In this document: positions 16,239-25,886 of the stretch, piece after piece
Layout: every line of letters starts with the position of its first letter
How positions within the stretch are numbered: the stretch's first letter is position 1
Source of the DNA: Streptomyces sp. TLI_053
GTDB taxonomy: Bacteria; Actinomycetota; Actinomycetes; Streptomycetales; Streptomycetaceae
Assembly: GCF_900105395.1 (NCBI RefSeq)
Contig: NZ_LT629775.1
Coordinates: 8,893,501 to 8,957,500, forward strand
Length of the DNA stretch: 64,000 nt
Direction of reading: 5' to 3'
Position numbers and translations under genes: made by a program
The notes under the pieces: generated by a model
What the model was told of the DNA's origin: nothing
Seen by the model: only the letters and a program-made list of their open reading frames with translations
Databases searched by the model: none

Positions 16239-18501
16239 CTACAGCGCTTCGTCGAAGGTTCGGTTGATCGCGTCGAGCTGCTGCTCGGGGGTGAGGCGGA
16301 CGAAGTTGACCGCGTAGCCGCTGACCCGGATGGTCAGCTGCGGGTGGCTCTCCGGGTGGGCCATCGCGTCGAGCACGGTCTCCCGGTTCAGGACGTTGAC
16401 GTTCATGTGGAACCCGCCGACGGCCGTGTATCCGTCCAGCACGCCGACGAGGTGGTCGACACGCTCCTGGGAGGTGCGGCCCAGGGCGTCCGGGGCGACG
16501 GTACTGGTGAGCGAGATGATGTCCTCCGCTTCCGGGGAGGGGAGCTTCGCGACGGACAAGGCGCCGGCGACGAAGCCGTGCCGGTCTCGGCCGGTCATGG
16601 GATTGGCACCGGGGGAGACCGGTTCGCCGGCCCGGCGGCCGTCCGGAGTGTTGCCGGTTTGCGGCCGTAGACCACGTTGGACGCGATGGTGAGTACAGAC
16701 TGGGTGTGTTCGGCACCCCGATAGGTGGGGTGTTTGCGTTTCTTGCGCATGAACTCCTCGACCAGGCGCACGGCGATGGCGTCGGCACGGTCGTCGTTGT
16801 TGCCGTAGGCCGGGTAGTCGCCCTCGACCCGGTAGTCGATGACGAGGCCGGTGGCGTCGCGGACCGGTGAGACCTTGGCGTACTTGATAGTGGAAAGCGA
16901 GTCCGCGGCCACCGCGAGACCGGCGATGCCGCAGGCCATGATGCGTAGCACGTCCCGGTCGTGCAGGCCCATCTCCAGCCGCTCGTACGCGTACTTGTCG
17001 TGCATGTAGTGGATGACGTCGAGCGCGTGGACGTACGTTCCGGCGAGCCACTCCAACTGTTCGTCGAGTCGTGCCAGCACCTCGTCGTGGTCGAGCACCT
17101 CCGAGGTGATCGCCCCGGTGGCCGGGCCGACCTGCGCGCCGGTCCGCTCGTCGCGGCCGCCGTTGATCGCGTAGAGCAGGGTCTTGGCGAGGTTGACCCG
17201 GGCACCGAAGAACTGCATCTGCTTGCCGACCGCCATCGCGGAGACGCAGCAGGCGATGGCGGTGTCGTCGCCGAAGCGGGGGCGCAGCAGCTCGTCCGAC
17301 TCGTACTGCACCGACGAGGTGTCGATCGACACCCGGGCGCAGAACTTCTTGAAGCCCCGCGGGAGTCGCGGTGACCAGAGGACGGTCGTGTTCGGCTCGG
17401 GGGCGGGGCCGAGGTTGTACAGGGTTTGGAGGTAGTGGAAGGAGGTCCTGGTGACGTGGGTGCGTTCGTCCGTACCCATGCCGCCGATCGATTCGGTGAC
17501 CCAGGTCGGGTCGCCGGAGAACAGCTCGTCGTACTCCGGGGTGCGGAGGAAGCGGACGATCCGCAGCTTGATGACGAAGTCGTCGATCAGTTCATGGGCC
17601 TGTCCCTCCGTCAGGCATCCTGCGTCGAGGTGGCGCTGGGGGTAGATGTCGAGGAAGGTGGAGGTGCGGCCCAGCGACATGGCCGCGCCGTTCTGCTCCT
17701 TCACGGCCGCCAGGTAGGCGAGGTACAGCCACTGGACCGCCTCCCGGCCGGTGCGGGCCGGGCCGGAGAGGTCGTGGCCATGGGCCGAGGCCATCTCCTT
17801 GAGCTCGGCGAGTGCCCGGATCTGCTCGGCGAGTTCTCCCCGCTCGCGGACGGTCTCCTTGAGCCGGCCCGGATCGGCGGGCACGGCGTCCAGTTCGGTC
17901 TTCTCGGGGAGCTTCGCGACCACCAGCCGGTCCACGCCGTAGAGGGCGACCCGGCGGTGGTCGCCGGTGATGCGACCGCGCCCGTAGGCGTCGGGCAGTC
18001 CGGTGATGGCGCCGGCCTTCCTGGCGGCACGGATCTCGGGGGTGTAGGCGTCGAAGACGCCGTCGTTGTGGGTTTTGCGGTACTGGGTGAAGACCTTCTC
18101 CAGGACCGGGTCGACCGGGTAGCCGTACGTCCTCAGCGCGCCCGCCACCATCCGCCGGCCGCCGTTGGGCATGATCGCCCGCTTCAGTGGGGCGTCGGTC
18201 TGGAGGCCGACGATCAGTTCGCGTTCGCGGTCGATGTACCCGGGAGCGTGGGCGGTGATGGTGGAGGGGACGTCGTACGCCACGTCGTGCACGCCGCGGG
18301 TCCGCTCCTCGGGGAAGCGGACCGTGACCCGCCGCCACACGGCGAGGGTGCGTTCGGTGGGGCCGCCGAGGAAGAAAGCGTCACCCACGTAGGGGGTGCG
18401 GTTGTGGGGATGAAGTCGCGGATGTCGACGGTGTCCCGCCGGCGGCCGCTCTTGAAGGTGTCCCAGGCGTGGACGGTGCGTTCCTGCTGTGAGGTGGTCA
18501 T
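16239..18501 (-). pseudogene. pflB: Pyruvate formate-lyase (formate C-acetyltransferase), two apparent frameshifts
   Basis: ATG 18501 starts TSQQERTVHAWDTFKSGRR. The frame breaks at a G run (plus 18406-18409), continues as GGPTERTLAVWRRVTVRFP, and breaks again near 16658 (plus TTT) before reading TGNTPDGRRAGEPVSPGANP to the stop. Both breaks are repaired by adding one base to a homopolymer; the repaired length is about 754 residues, normal for PFL. Key residues are present: the Cys pair in AIACCVSAM and the glycyl-radical site RVSGYAVNF. The enzyme converts pyruvate and CoA to acetyl-CoA and formate. If the deletions are real the gene is dead; if errors, it is intact. Confidence 0.88.
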
Positions 18502-18514
18502 CTCCGGGTTCCTC

Positions 18515-21163
18515 TCAGTCCTGGTTGCCGTAGTAGGCCCGGCGCATCAGCCGCCGCATGTCGGCGAGCATCGGCATCCGGGGGTTGGCGGGAGCGCACT
18601 GGTCCTCGTAGGCGTTCATCGCCAGCTGCGGCAGGGCGGTCAGGAAGGCTTTCTCGTCCACTCCGGCCGACTTGAACGAGTTCGGGATGCCGACGCGGTC
18701 GCGCAGGTCCTCGACGGCCGCCGCGAGGGACTCGACGCCCTGGTCCGGGGTCGCGGCGGGCAGCCCCAGCATGCGGGCGATCGTCTGGTAGCGCTCGGGG
18801 GCCACGTAGTTCCGGTACTTGGGCCAGCCGGTGACCTTGGTCGGGGCGGAGCCGTTCCAGCGGATGACGTGGGGCAGCAGCAGGGCGTTCGTCCGTCCGT
18901 GGGTGATGCGGAAGGTGGCGCCCAGGGTGTGTGCCATGGCGTGGACGGCGCCGAGGAAGGCGGAGCCGAAGGCCATGCCGGCGATGGTCCCGGCGTTGTG
19001 CATCTTCTCCCGGGCCTCCGGGTCGTCCGGTGCGGCGGTCACGGCCCGTTCCAGGTGGTCGAAGATCAGCCGGATGCCCTGGAGGGCGAGGCCGTCGGTG
19101 AAGTCGTTGGCGTAGACCGAGACGTAGGTCTCGATGCAGTGGGTGAGGGCGTCGAACCCGGTGTCGGCGGTAACGTTCGCTGGGAGGCCGGTGGTGAGGG
19201 CAGGATCGACGATGGCCACGCTCGGTGTGAGCGCGTAGTCGGCAAGCGGGTACTTCTGGCCGGTGGCGGTGTCGGTGATCACGGCGAACGGCGTGACCTC
19301 GCTCCCGGTGCCCGACGTGGTGGGGACGCACACCAGTTTCGCCCTCTCGCCGAGGTCGGGGAAGGTGAAGGCGCGCTTGCGGATGTCGAAGAACTTCTCC
19401 TTCAGGTCGGCGAAGTCGACCTCCGGGTGTTCGTACATCAGCCACATGACCTTGGCCGCGTCCATCGGCGAGCCGCCGCCGAGCGCAATGATGGTGTCCG
19501 GCTGGAACTCCCGCATCAGCGCGGCGCCCTTGCGCACCGTGTCGATGCTCGGGTTGGGTTCCACGTAGTCGACGACCCGCACCTCGACGGGCTCGCGTCG
19601 CCGTTCCAGTACGGCCCGTACCCGCTCCAGGTGTCCGATCGCCACCATGGTGTGGTCGGTGACGACGACGATCCGGCGGGCGTTGGGCATGTCGGCGAGG
19701 TACTTGACGGAGCCGCGTTCGAAGTAGATCTTCGGCGGGACCTTGAACCACTGCATGTTGGTGTTGCGCCGCCCGATCTTCTTGATGTTGACGAGGTTCA
19801 GGGCCGAGACGTTCCCGGCGACCGAGTTGTGCCCGTAGCTGCCGCAGCCAAGAGTCAGCGACGGGGTGAAGGCGTTGTAGATGTCGCCGATGCCGCCCTG
19901 CGAACTCGGCGCGTTCCAGATGATCCGGCAGGCCTTTACCGCGTGGCCGAACTCCTCGGTGAACGCCGCGTCCTCGGTGTGCACGGCGGCCGAGTGACCG
20001 AGCCCGTCGAACTCGACCATGGCAGAGGCGAGTTCGACGCCCTCCTGTCGGGATCCGGCGGTCAGGACGGCGAGGACCGGGCAGAGCTTCTCCCGGGTGA
20101 GCGGTTCGGCAGGCCCGACCCGTTCGCAGTCGGCCAGGATCACCGAGGTGTCGGCCGGGACCTCGAACCCGGCGGCGGTCGCGATCTCGGCGGCGGTGCG
20201 GCCCACCGCCGCGGCGTTCAGCTTCGCGCCCGCGCAGGAGGTCCCGCCGTCCGCTCCGAACAGGTAGCGCTCCAGCAGCGCCTTCTGTTCGGCGTCGGCG
20301 TGGTGCGCCTTCAGCTTCCGGAACTCCGCGAGCGCCGCGTCGCGGATGTCCGCGTCCAGGACCACCGCCTGCTCGGAGGCGCAGATCATCCCGTTGTCGA
20401 AGGTCTTCGACAACACGATGTCGTTCACGGCCCGCCGCAGGTCCGCGGTCCGTTCGACGTACGCCGGCACGTTACCCGCCCCCACGCCGAGCGCGGGCTT
20501 GCCGCAGCTGTAGGCGGCCCGCACCATCCCGTTGCCGCCGGTGGCCAGGATCGTGGCCACACCCAGGTGGCGCATCAGGGCCTCCGTGGCCGCCATCGAG
20601 GGCTCCTCGATCCACTGGATGCAGTGGACCGGAGCGCCGGCCGCCACCGCCGCGTCCCGGACGACCCTGGCCGCCTGCGCCGAGCAGTGCCGCGCGGCGG
20701 GGTGGAAGGCGAAGACGATCGGATTGCGGGTCTTCAGCGCCAGCAGTGCCTTGAAGATCGTGGTGGAGGTCGGGTTGGTGACCGGAGTGACGCCCGCCAC
20801 GACGCCGACCGGCTCGGCGATCTCCACGATGCCGTCGATCTCGTCCCGGCGGACGACGCCGACGGTCCGGGTCCGGGCCATCACATGGGTGACGTTCTCG
20901 CAGGCGAAGACGTTCTTGACGGCCTTGTCCTCGAACAGTCCCCGGCCGGTCTCCTCCACTGCGAGCAGGGCGAGCCCGGTGTGCTCGGCCAGGGCGGCGA
21001 GGGAAGCCTTCTTGACGATGTGGTCGATCTGCTCCTGGGTGAAGGAGCCGTACTCCTCAAGTGCCTTGAGGGCTGCGGTGACCAGGCGGTCGACGGCTGG
21101 GGCGGGAGCGGGAAGCACGCCCTCGGGTGACGTGCTCGCCTCGTGCTCAGGGCGGGAGGTCAT
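18515..21163 (-). CDS. adhE: Bifunctional acetaldehyde-CoA / alcohol dehydrogenase
   Basis: An 882-residue protein with the aldehyde dehydrogenase half first (about 20-440; catalytic Cys in NGMICASEQAVV) and an iron-dependent alcohol dehydrogenase half second (about 455-870; NAD site GGGSPMDAAK, metal-binding His in AVHAMAHTLG). It reduces acetyl-CoA to ethanol with two NADH. It is 13 bases upstream of pflB on the same strand, so the operon links acetyl-CoA formation with ethanol production. Full length with no defect. Such loci are common in facultative anaerobes but rarely discussed in streptomycetes. Confidence 0.95.
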   Translation of the reverse strand: MTSRPEHEASTSPEGVLPAPAPAVDRLVTAALKALEEYGSFTQEQIDHIVKKASLAALAEHTGLALLAVEETGRGLFEDKAVKNVFACENVTHVMARTRTVGVVRRDEIDGIVEIAEPVGVVAGVTPVTNPTSTTIFKALLALKTRNPIVFAFHPAARHCSAQAARVVRDAAVAAGAPVHCIQWIEEPSMAATEALMRHLGVATILATGGNGMVRAAYSCGKPALGVGAGNVPAYVERTADLRRAVNDIVLSKTFDNGMICASEQAVVLDADIRDAALAEFRKLKAHHADAEQKALLERYLFGADGGTSCAGAKLNAAAVGRTAAEIATAAGFEVPADTSVILADCERVGPAEPLTREKLCPVLAVLTAGSRQEGVELASAMVEFDGLGHSAAVHTEDAAFTEEFGHAVKACRIIWNAPSSQGGIGDIYNAFTPSLTLGCGSYGHNSVAGNVSALNLVNIKKIGRRNTNMQWFKVPPKIYFERGSVKYLADMPNARRIVVVTDHTMVAIGHLERVRAVLERRREPVEVRVVDYVEPNPSIDTVRKGAALMREFQPDTIIALGGGSPMDAAKVMWLMYEHPEVDFADLKEKFFDIRKRAFTFPDLGERAKLVCVPTTSGTGSEVTPFAVITDTATGQKYPLADYALTPSVAIVDPALTTGLPANVTADTGFDALTHCIETYVSVYANDFTDGLALQGIRLIFDHLERAVTAAPDDPEAREKMHNAGTIAGMAFGSAFLGAVHAMAHTLGATFRITHGRTNALLLPHVIRWNGSAPTKVTGWPKYRNYVAPERYQTIARMLGLPAATPDQGVESLAAAVEDLRDRVGIPNSFKSAGVDEKAFLTALPQLAMNAYEDQCAPANPRMPMLADMRRLMRRAYYGNQD

Positions 21164-21269
21164 GCTGGACTGCCTTTCCGGTCATCGTTCGACTACGGGC
21201 GCCGACGGTGTCGCTTGCGCCTTCGGTTCCAGGGTTTCTCGTGCGGGCGCCGCGGGGGATTCGGCCAAT

Positions 21270-21296
21270 GGGACCTTCTCGCCGTCCGAAGGCCCC
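21270..21296. promoter_or_regulatory. Inverted repeat upstream of adhE
   Basis: gggaccttc (21270-21278) and gaaggcccc (21288-21296) form an inverted repeat with one mismatch, about 110 bases upstream of the adhE start. The GGGAC half-site resembles the core of DevR/DosR-type hypoxia boxes, but the spacing differs. A candidate operator only. Confidence 0.3.
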
Positions 21297-21433
21297 TACC
21301 GCGAGAGGAGTTGTCCGATGTCCTGTGTGGGGATCAGCTGTGCGGTACCACGGTCACCGCGGCGTGCGCGTGGTGGAGGGCCGACTGGACCGCCGGACCG
21401 GGTGGGCCCCGTCAGTGGACGTCTGACTGCGCG

Positions 21434-21745
21434 TCAGCCCAGGAGCACGATTTCGACTCCGTGCGAGGGGACACGGCTCTGGACGGCTCGCAGCCCGCAG
21501 CCCCGGTCCGCGGCCTGCTGGTACGCGAACGCTAGGACTTCGTCGCACGGTCGGTCGCCCTCAACCCCCACCACGATCTCGCCTGACGTCCCGACAGGGT
21601 GGTCCGCGTAGGCCTGGACCAGGATGACGGGGCACAGGGAGCGCGCCGCCCTCCGCAGCCCGACCGAACCGACCAGCAGACCGGTGAACCCGCCGAGGCC
21701 GCGCGACCCCAGGACCAGCGTTGCACGGACCGGTCCGGACAAGCC
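21434..21745 (-). pseudogene. Universal stress protein (UspA) fragment
   Basis: The minus-strand frame contains ATLVLGSRGLGGFTGLLVGS then VGLRRAARSLCPVILVQ, the ATP-binding C-terminal motif (GxxGxxxxxxGS) of a Usp domain. It is followed by GEIVVGVEGDRPCDEVLAFA, the start of a second Usp domain, which stops after about 45 residues. Tandem Usp proteins are normally about 290 residues, so both ends are missing. Usp genes often accompany anaerobic or dormancy genes, which fits the adjacent adhE-pfl locus. Confidence 0.65.
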
Positions 21746-22004
21746 CCACGAGAAGCCCGACAGCGTGGCCTGCGACAAGGCACGCAGCAGCGGGCCCTGC
21801 CACGCCCACCTGCGCAAAACCGGTATCCGGCACACGATCCCGGAGAGGACCGACAGCCTGGGCCGTCCGCCTGCGCAAGGGATCGCGAGGCGAACCACCA
21901 CCCGCTTCGACGAGGAGCACTACAGGAAGCGCAACACGGCAGAACGAGCCGTCAACAAGCCCGATCACGTCCGAGCGTCGGCCACCGGACTACGACAAGT
22001 GCGG

Positions 22005-22877
22005 TTACGTCCACCTCGGCACATTGACCGCAGAAGCCCTCTTGGTATGGCTCCGCACGTGATCGATCGGACAGCACTCAGCCGTTCTTGCAGCCGACGG
22101 GGCCGAGCAGGCCGCGGACGCAGTCACGCAGCCGGTGGCTTGGCTCCGTGCGGCTGAAACGGTGGCCGATACGGGAAGACAGCCCTTCGAGATCCCGCTG
22201 GGGTATGAGCCGGCGGACACGGGAAGAGGTCGTTCGGCCGCCTCGTCGAGGTAGCGGAAGTCGGCCATGTACCGCTGGACCTTGGCGACGTACGCGACGG
22301 TTTCCCGGATGGGCGGCACACCGTTGGCCTGTTTCACGGCAGTCGGTCCCGCGTTGTAGGCGGCAAGCATGTTCTTGATGCGGTCACCCGGGACATTCCT
22401 GGTCTGGTGAGCCAGGTGGCAGTTGTACCGGGCCTGCGCCGGGATGGCGTGCGCCGGGTTGAACACGTCCTTCTCGGGATCGGGGCGGCCGTCCTTCGAA
22501 GCGAACTCGTTCCACGTGTCCTGGGTGAACTGCGCGATGCCCTTGGCTCCCGCCGGGGAGACCGCACGCGCGTTGAAACCCGACTCGGTGAAGAGCTGGC
22601 TCGCCAGAAGTGAGGGGGTGACATCGGGGCAGGTCTTCGCGGCGTAGAGGACCAGCGGTACGAGGTCGGCGGGCAGGCGTGGGGCATGCATGTGGCGCCC
22701 AGAACCGCTCAGGTACTGCACTATCAGGACGGTCGCCAGCGCAAGGGTTGCGACGAGTGCCGCCCCAATGTGGCCACGTCTGTATCTGATCGCGTCAATG
22801 GAGCCGGCAGATGACCCGCCCTCGGGTCCAGCTGCGTCCGGTCTGCTCCTCCTGGCCGGAATTAACCTCCAGCGCAC
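22005..22877 (-). CDS. Membrane-anchored lytic transglycosylase (SLT domain)
   Basis: GTG 22877 has AGGAGG seven bases upstream. An N-terminal membrane helix (about 39-58, IGAALVATLALATVLIVQYL) precedes a soluble SLT domain (about 75-225). The catalytic Glu is in SQLFTESGFNARAVSPAGAK, followed by GIAQFTQDTWNEF and NMLAAYNAGPTAVKQ. The family cleaves peptidoglycan glycan strands with 1,6-anhydro formation. After about residue 230 the sequence loses similarity (CLPVSATVSAARS), so the true C-terminus may have been altered. Two other wall genes follow on the opposite strand. Confidence 0.85.
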   Translation of the reverse strand: MRWRLIPARRSRPDAAGPEGGSSAGSIDAIRYRRGHIGAALVATLALATVLIVQYLSGSGRHMHAPRLPADLVPLVLYAAKTCPDVTPSLLASQLFTESGFNARAVSPAGAKGIAQFTQDTWNEFASKDGRPDPEKDVFNPAHAIPAQARYNCHLAHQTRNVPGDRIKNMLAAYNAGPTAVKQANGVPPIRETVAYVAKVQRYMADFRYLDEAAERPLPVSAGSYPSGISKGCLPVSATVSAARSQATGCVTASAACSAPSAARTAECCPIDHVRSHTKRASAVNVPRWT

Positions 22878-23201
22878 AGGGCCCCTCCTTCACATAGGCG
22901 GTGTGTGTTCCGTCGATCGTCCAGCGCCGAGACGGCTCGCGCACCCCCTCATGGCCCAGGACTCACTGCCGTGACCATCAGACCGCCTTGAGCTGCCGAG
23001 TGCCTTTGGAGGACGAACCCGCCGAGAGCGCTTCGGGCCAGTGCTGTTGACTTGTGCTCAGGTAGTCGGTTCCTTGTGCTTCGTCCCTGTACGCCCTGAC
23101 GTTCCGTGGATCAGGGTGGGTCTGCAGCATCCGAGTCGGGAGCTCTGAATGCCGCGGTGCTGTCGGAACGCGGTGAGCCCTTCCCTTTTCCCTGAGGAGC
23201 C
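22878..23201. other. Divergent intergenic region
   Basis: No gene is supported between the lytic transglycosylase and the GH3 gene, which diverge from here; promoters for both should lie within. Confidence 0.5.
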
Positions 23202-24323
23202 GTGTTGGTCCGTTTTGCAATGCCCCGAGGATGTGTCCGCTTCGCCTCAGTGTTTCTCGCTGGAGTGGTCGTGATCGGCCCCGTGCCTCTCGTGCCGAAT
23301 GCGGGTCCGTCCGGCTCCGGGGAGATTGCCACGACGAGCCCGGAGTCCCGCAGGCTCGCCGGAGGCCGGATCGTGCTCTCCTACCGGGGACTGCGGCCGC
23401 CGGAGGCGGCGTTGGAGATGATTCGGCACGGCCATGCTGCAGGCGTGATCATCTTCCGGGAGAACGTCAGCAGTGTCGAGCAACTCGCCGATTCTGTGAT
23501 TCGGTTGAAGAGAGCCGCAGCCGAGGCGCCGGACGCCCGCCCCCTGCTGCTGATGACCGACCAGGAGGGCGGGCCGGTGCGTCGCTTGCCGGGCGGACCC
23601 GAGACGTCCGCCCGCCGCGCCGAGTCCGGCGCCGGCCAGGGCATCGCCGCCGCGGCCGCCCTCGGCATCGTGGGGCTGAACGTCAACCTTGCACCCGTCC
23701 TGGATGTCTTCGACAGCCCCGGCAACTTCATCGACCGCTTCGAGCGCTCCTTCGCCCAGGACCCTGTGAAGGTGGCCGAGTTGGGTCGCGCCTTCGTCGT
23801 TGCCCAGCAGGCGCGGGGCGTGGCCGCCACGGCGAAGCACTTTCCCGGTCTGGGTAGCGCAGGGCCCGAGGACAACACTGATGAACGCCCGGTCACACTC
23901 TCCGTTCCGCTGGAACGGCTCCGCCAGTACGGCGAGGAACCGTATCGTGCCGCCATCGCAGCCGGAGTTCGCCTCGTGATGCTCTCCTGGGCCGTCTATC
24001 CGGCCCTCGATCCCGTCCGGCCGGCGGGTCTGTCGCGCACCGTGGTCGGCGGGGAACTTCGGGGCCGCCTCGGCTTCCGAGGGGTCACCATCACCGATGC
24101 GCTCGAAGCCCGTGCCCTCGCGCAGATCGGAGGCACTGGCGCCCGGGCCGTGGCTGCCGCCGACGCAGGCATGGACGTGCTGCTGTGTTCGGGACAGGAC
24201 CCGCGGCAGGCCGAGCAGGCCGGTGCAGCGCTCGCGCTGGCCCTGGAAACCGGACGGTTGGACCGTCGGTCGTTCGACGAGGCACTCAGCAGGATCCAGG
24301 AACTGCGCACGTCACTGAACTGA
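23202..24323 (+). CDS. Secreted glycoside hydrolase family 3 protein (NagZ-like)
   Basis: A 373-residue product with an N-terminal signal sequence (CVRFASVFLAGVVVIGPVPL) and one GH3 catalytic barrel. Visible motifs are the sugar-binding LLMTDQEGGPVRRL, the KHFPGLGSA loop whose His serves as acid/base in NagZ, and VTITDALEARAL with the nucleophile Asp. The family releases N-acetylglucosamine from wall fragments. The start is uncertain: GTG 23202 sits very close to GAGGAG, and TTG 23205 is better spaced. A D-Ala-D-Ala carboxypeptidase gene follows, so the pair probably acts in peptidoglycan remodelling or recycling. Confidence 0.87.
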   Translation: MLVRFAMPRGCVRFASVFLAGVVVIGPVPLVPNAGPSGSGEIATTSPESRRLAGGRIVLSYRGLRPPEAALEMIRHGHAAGVIIFRENVSSVEQLADSVIRLKRAAAEAPDARPLLLMTDQEGGPVRRLPGGPETSARRAESGAGQGIAAAAALGIVGLNVNLAPVLDVFDSPGNFIDRFERSFAQDPVKVAELGRAFVVAQQARGVAATAKHFPGLGSAGPEDNTDERPVTLSVPLERLRQYGEEPYRAAIAAGVRLVMLSWAVYPALDPVRPAGLSRTVVGGELRGRLGFRGVTITDALEARALAQIGGTGARAVAAADAGMDVLLCSGQDPRQAEQAGAALALALETGRLDRRSFDEALSRIQELRTSLN

Positions 24324-24409
24324 ACCTCCGGGGCCCGGCAGTCGGCGCCCGACGACGGGCCGGTCCCGGAACTCCTGACCCGATGCTTGAAACCAACCCG
24401 AGGAAACCG

Positions 24410-25309
24410 GTGCCTCTCCGTCCCAGCTTCACAAGGTCCATTGCCGCAACCGCCGCACTCCTCATGGCAGTACCGGCTGCCACAGCCGCAGGGGCGCTGC
24501 CGCGGTCGTTGGTCGGCCTCATCGGACTGAAAGCCAAGGGCGCTGTCCTGATCGACGCAGCCGATGGTCGAACGATGTGGGCTCAGGACCCCGGGACCGG
24601 ACGACAGCCGGCAAGCGCCACCAAGATCATGACTGCCCTTGTCGTGCTTGATCGGCCCGTTGCCGACCTCGAACGGGAGGTCACCGTGGAACAGGCATAT
24701 GCCGACTACGTCAATCGTGAACATGCGAGCAGCGCCGACCTGCAGCCCGGCGATCGACTTACAGTGCGTCAGCTGCTCTACGCAATGCTTCTCCCCTCGG
24801 GGTGTGACGCGGCGTTCGCGCTCGCGGACGCCTTCGGCGCCGGTATCACCGCGACGGACCGTACCCGCTCGTTCGTCCGGGCGATGAATGAGAAGGCCCG
24901 GAACCTCGGCCTCTTGGAGACTGAATTCAGCTCCTTCGACGGCGTCGCCGAAATGGGCCACAACATCACCACGCCACGGAACCTCGCCGAACTCGCCCGC
25001 AATGCGATGAAGAATGCAACGTTTCGTACAATTGTGGGAACGGTGAAGACCGAGCAGGAGGCGCGGGCCAACAACGGTCGTATCCGCTACTACTCGTGGG
25101 AGAACACAAACAGGCTGGTCGGTATGTATGAGGGCGTAGTCGGGGTGAAGACCGGGACGGGCAAGGAGTCGGGGCCGTGCCTCGTCTTCGCGGCGAGCTG
25201 GGGCGGCCGGACCGTGATCGGCGTGCTGCTCGACGACCGGAACCGGTACCGCGACGCCGAGAAGCTCCTCTCCTGGGCGAAGGCGGGAGCCGGCCCGGCT
25301 GGTGGGTAG
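24410..25309 (+). CDS. D-alanyl-D-alanine carboxypeptidase (serine-type, S11)
   Basis: GTG 24410 with GAGGAAA in front starts a signal sequence (SFTRSIAATAALLMAVPAAT). The active-site motifs are SATK (SxxK), KTGTG, and SGC where most family members have SGN; the replaced Asn is normally catalytic, though Streptomyces paralogues with this change may occur. It would remove the terminal D-Ala of wall stem peptides outside the membrane. ATG 24383 is an alternative start. The gene follows GH3 on the same strand with an 86-base gap. Confidence 0.87.
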   Translation: MPLRPSFTRSIAATAALLMAVPAATAAGALPRSLVGLIGLKAKGAVLIDAADGRTMWAQDPGTGRQPASATKIMTALVVLDRPVADLEREVTVEQAYADYVNREHASSADLQPGDRLTVRQLLYAMLLPSGCDAAFALADAFGAGITATDRTRSFVRAMNEKARNLGLLETEFSSFDGVAEMGHNITTPRNLAELARNAMKNATFRTIVGTVKTEQEARANNGRIRYYSWENTNRLVGMYEGVVGVKTGTGKESGPCLVFAASWGGRTVIGVLLDDRNRYRDAEKLLSWAKAGAGPAGG

Positions 25310-25420
25310 ACCTTCGGCCCCGTGCAGTCTGATCAACTGTGGATGTGCCGACTTCGACGCGCTAGGTGCAGCCACGAGGTCGTCCTGCACGGGATACGGC
25401 CGAGGCAGGTACAGGTGTGT

Positions 25421-25451
25421 GCCGTCGTTCCCGGATGACGGGAACGACGGC
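25421..25451 (+). terminator. 12-bp perfect hairpin after the carboxypeptidase gene
   Basis: gccgtcgttccc (25421-25432) pairs with gggaacgacggc (25440-25451) over a seven-base loop, about 110 bases after the stop. Further G-U-rich pairing extends the base of the stem. Confidence 0.65.
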
Positions 25452-25886
25452 GTGCGCACCGGATCGCAGGGGGGATTGTCCGGAGGCGGAACCGAGCGGA
25501 CCCTCCACTGCGTCCCACCGGACCCGTTTGTCCCGCCTTTGGATGTGAGTGTCATCCGGCTATGTGTGACCACCTTCCCCGATCGATGCCGCCTGTCGCG
25601 ACACATGCGCCAGAACTCGTGGGCCTCGGCCGACGAGCCGCTGTTGCTGGCAGGGCGGCCGGGGGCCGAGATCTCAATACTCGGTATCTGCATGTTCAAC
25701 ATAGGGCAAAGGTCACTTCTCGCCGTATGCCGACGCGTGTAAGGATTGTTTAAGTCCGTCCATGGTCAACCGTAGCCTTTGTGCCGGCGATCAACGGCCT
25801 CGGATGGTCCTGGGAATGCTCCGAGCTGCAGTGACCAGCTCGGCGCGAAGGCCGAAAGCAGCGTCTGAATTCATGGTGACCTCAGA
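25452..25886. other. Intergenic stretch upstream of the LysR gene
   Basis: No gene is firmly supported. A minus-strand frame from 25698 (LNMQIPSIEISAPGRPASN) has fair codon bias but runs on antisense through the carboxypeptidase gene and has no clear ribosome site. The last 150 bases are AT-richer and probably contain the LysR promoter. Confidence 0.4.

Noticed and set aside
16239..18501. Programmed frameshifting in pflB
   Set aside because: Two shifts in simple homopolymers without slippery heptamers or stimulatory structure; deletion or sequencing error is simpler.
17426..21130. Very long plus-strand open frame (about 1234 codons) across adhE-pflB
   Set aside because: It is antisense to two clearly homologous genes; long antisense frames are a by-product of high GC at third positions.
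25320..25698. Minus-strand frame starting LNMQIPSIEISAPGRP
   Set aside because: Fair codon bias but no ribosome site, no family, and it stays open antisense through the carboxypeptidase gene.
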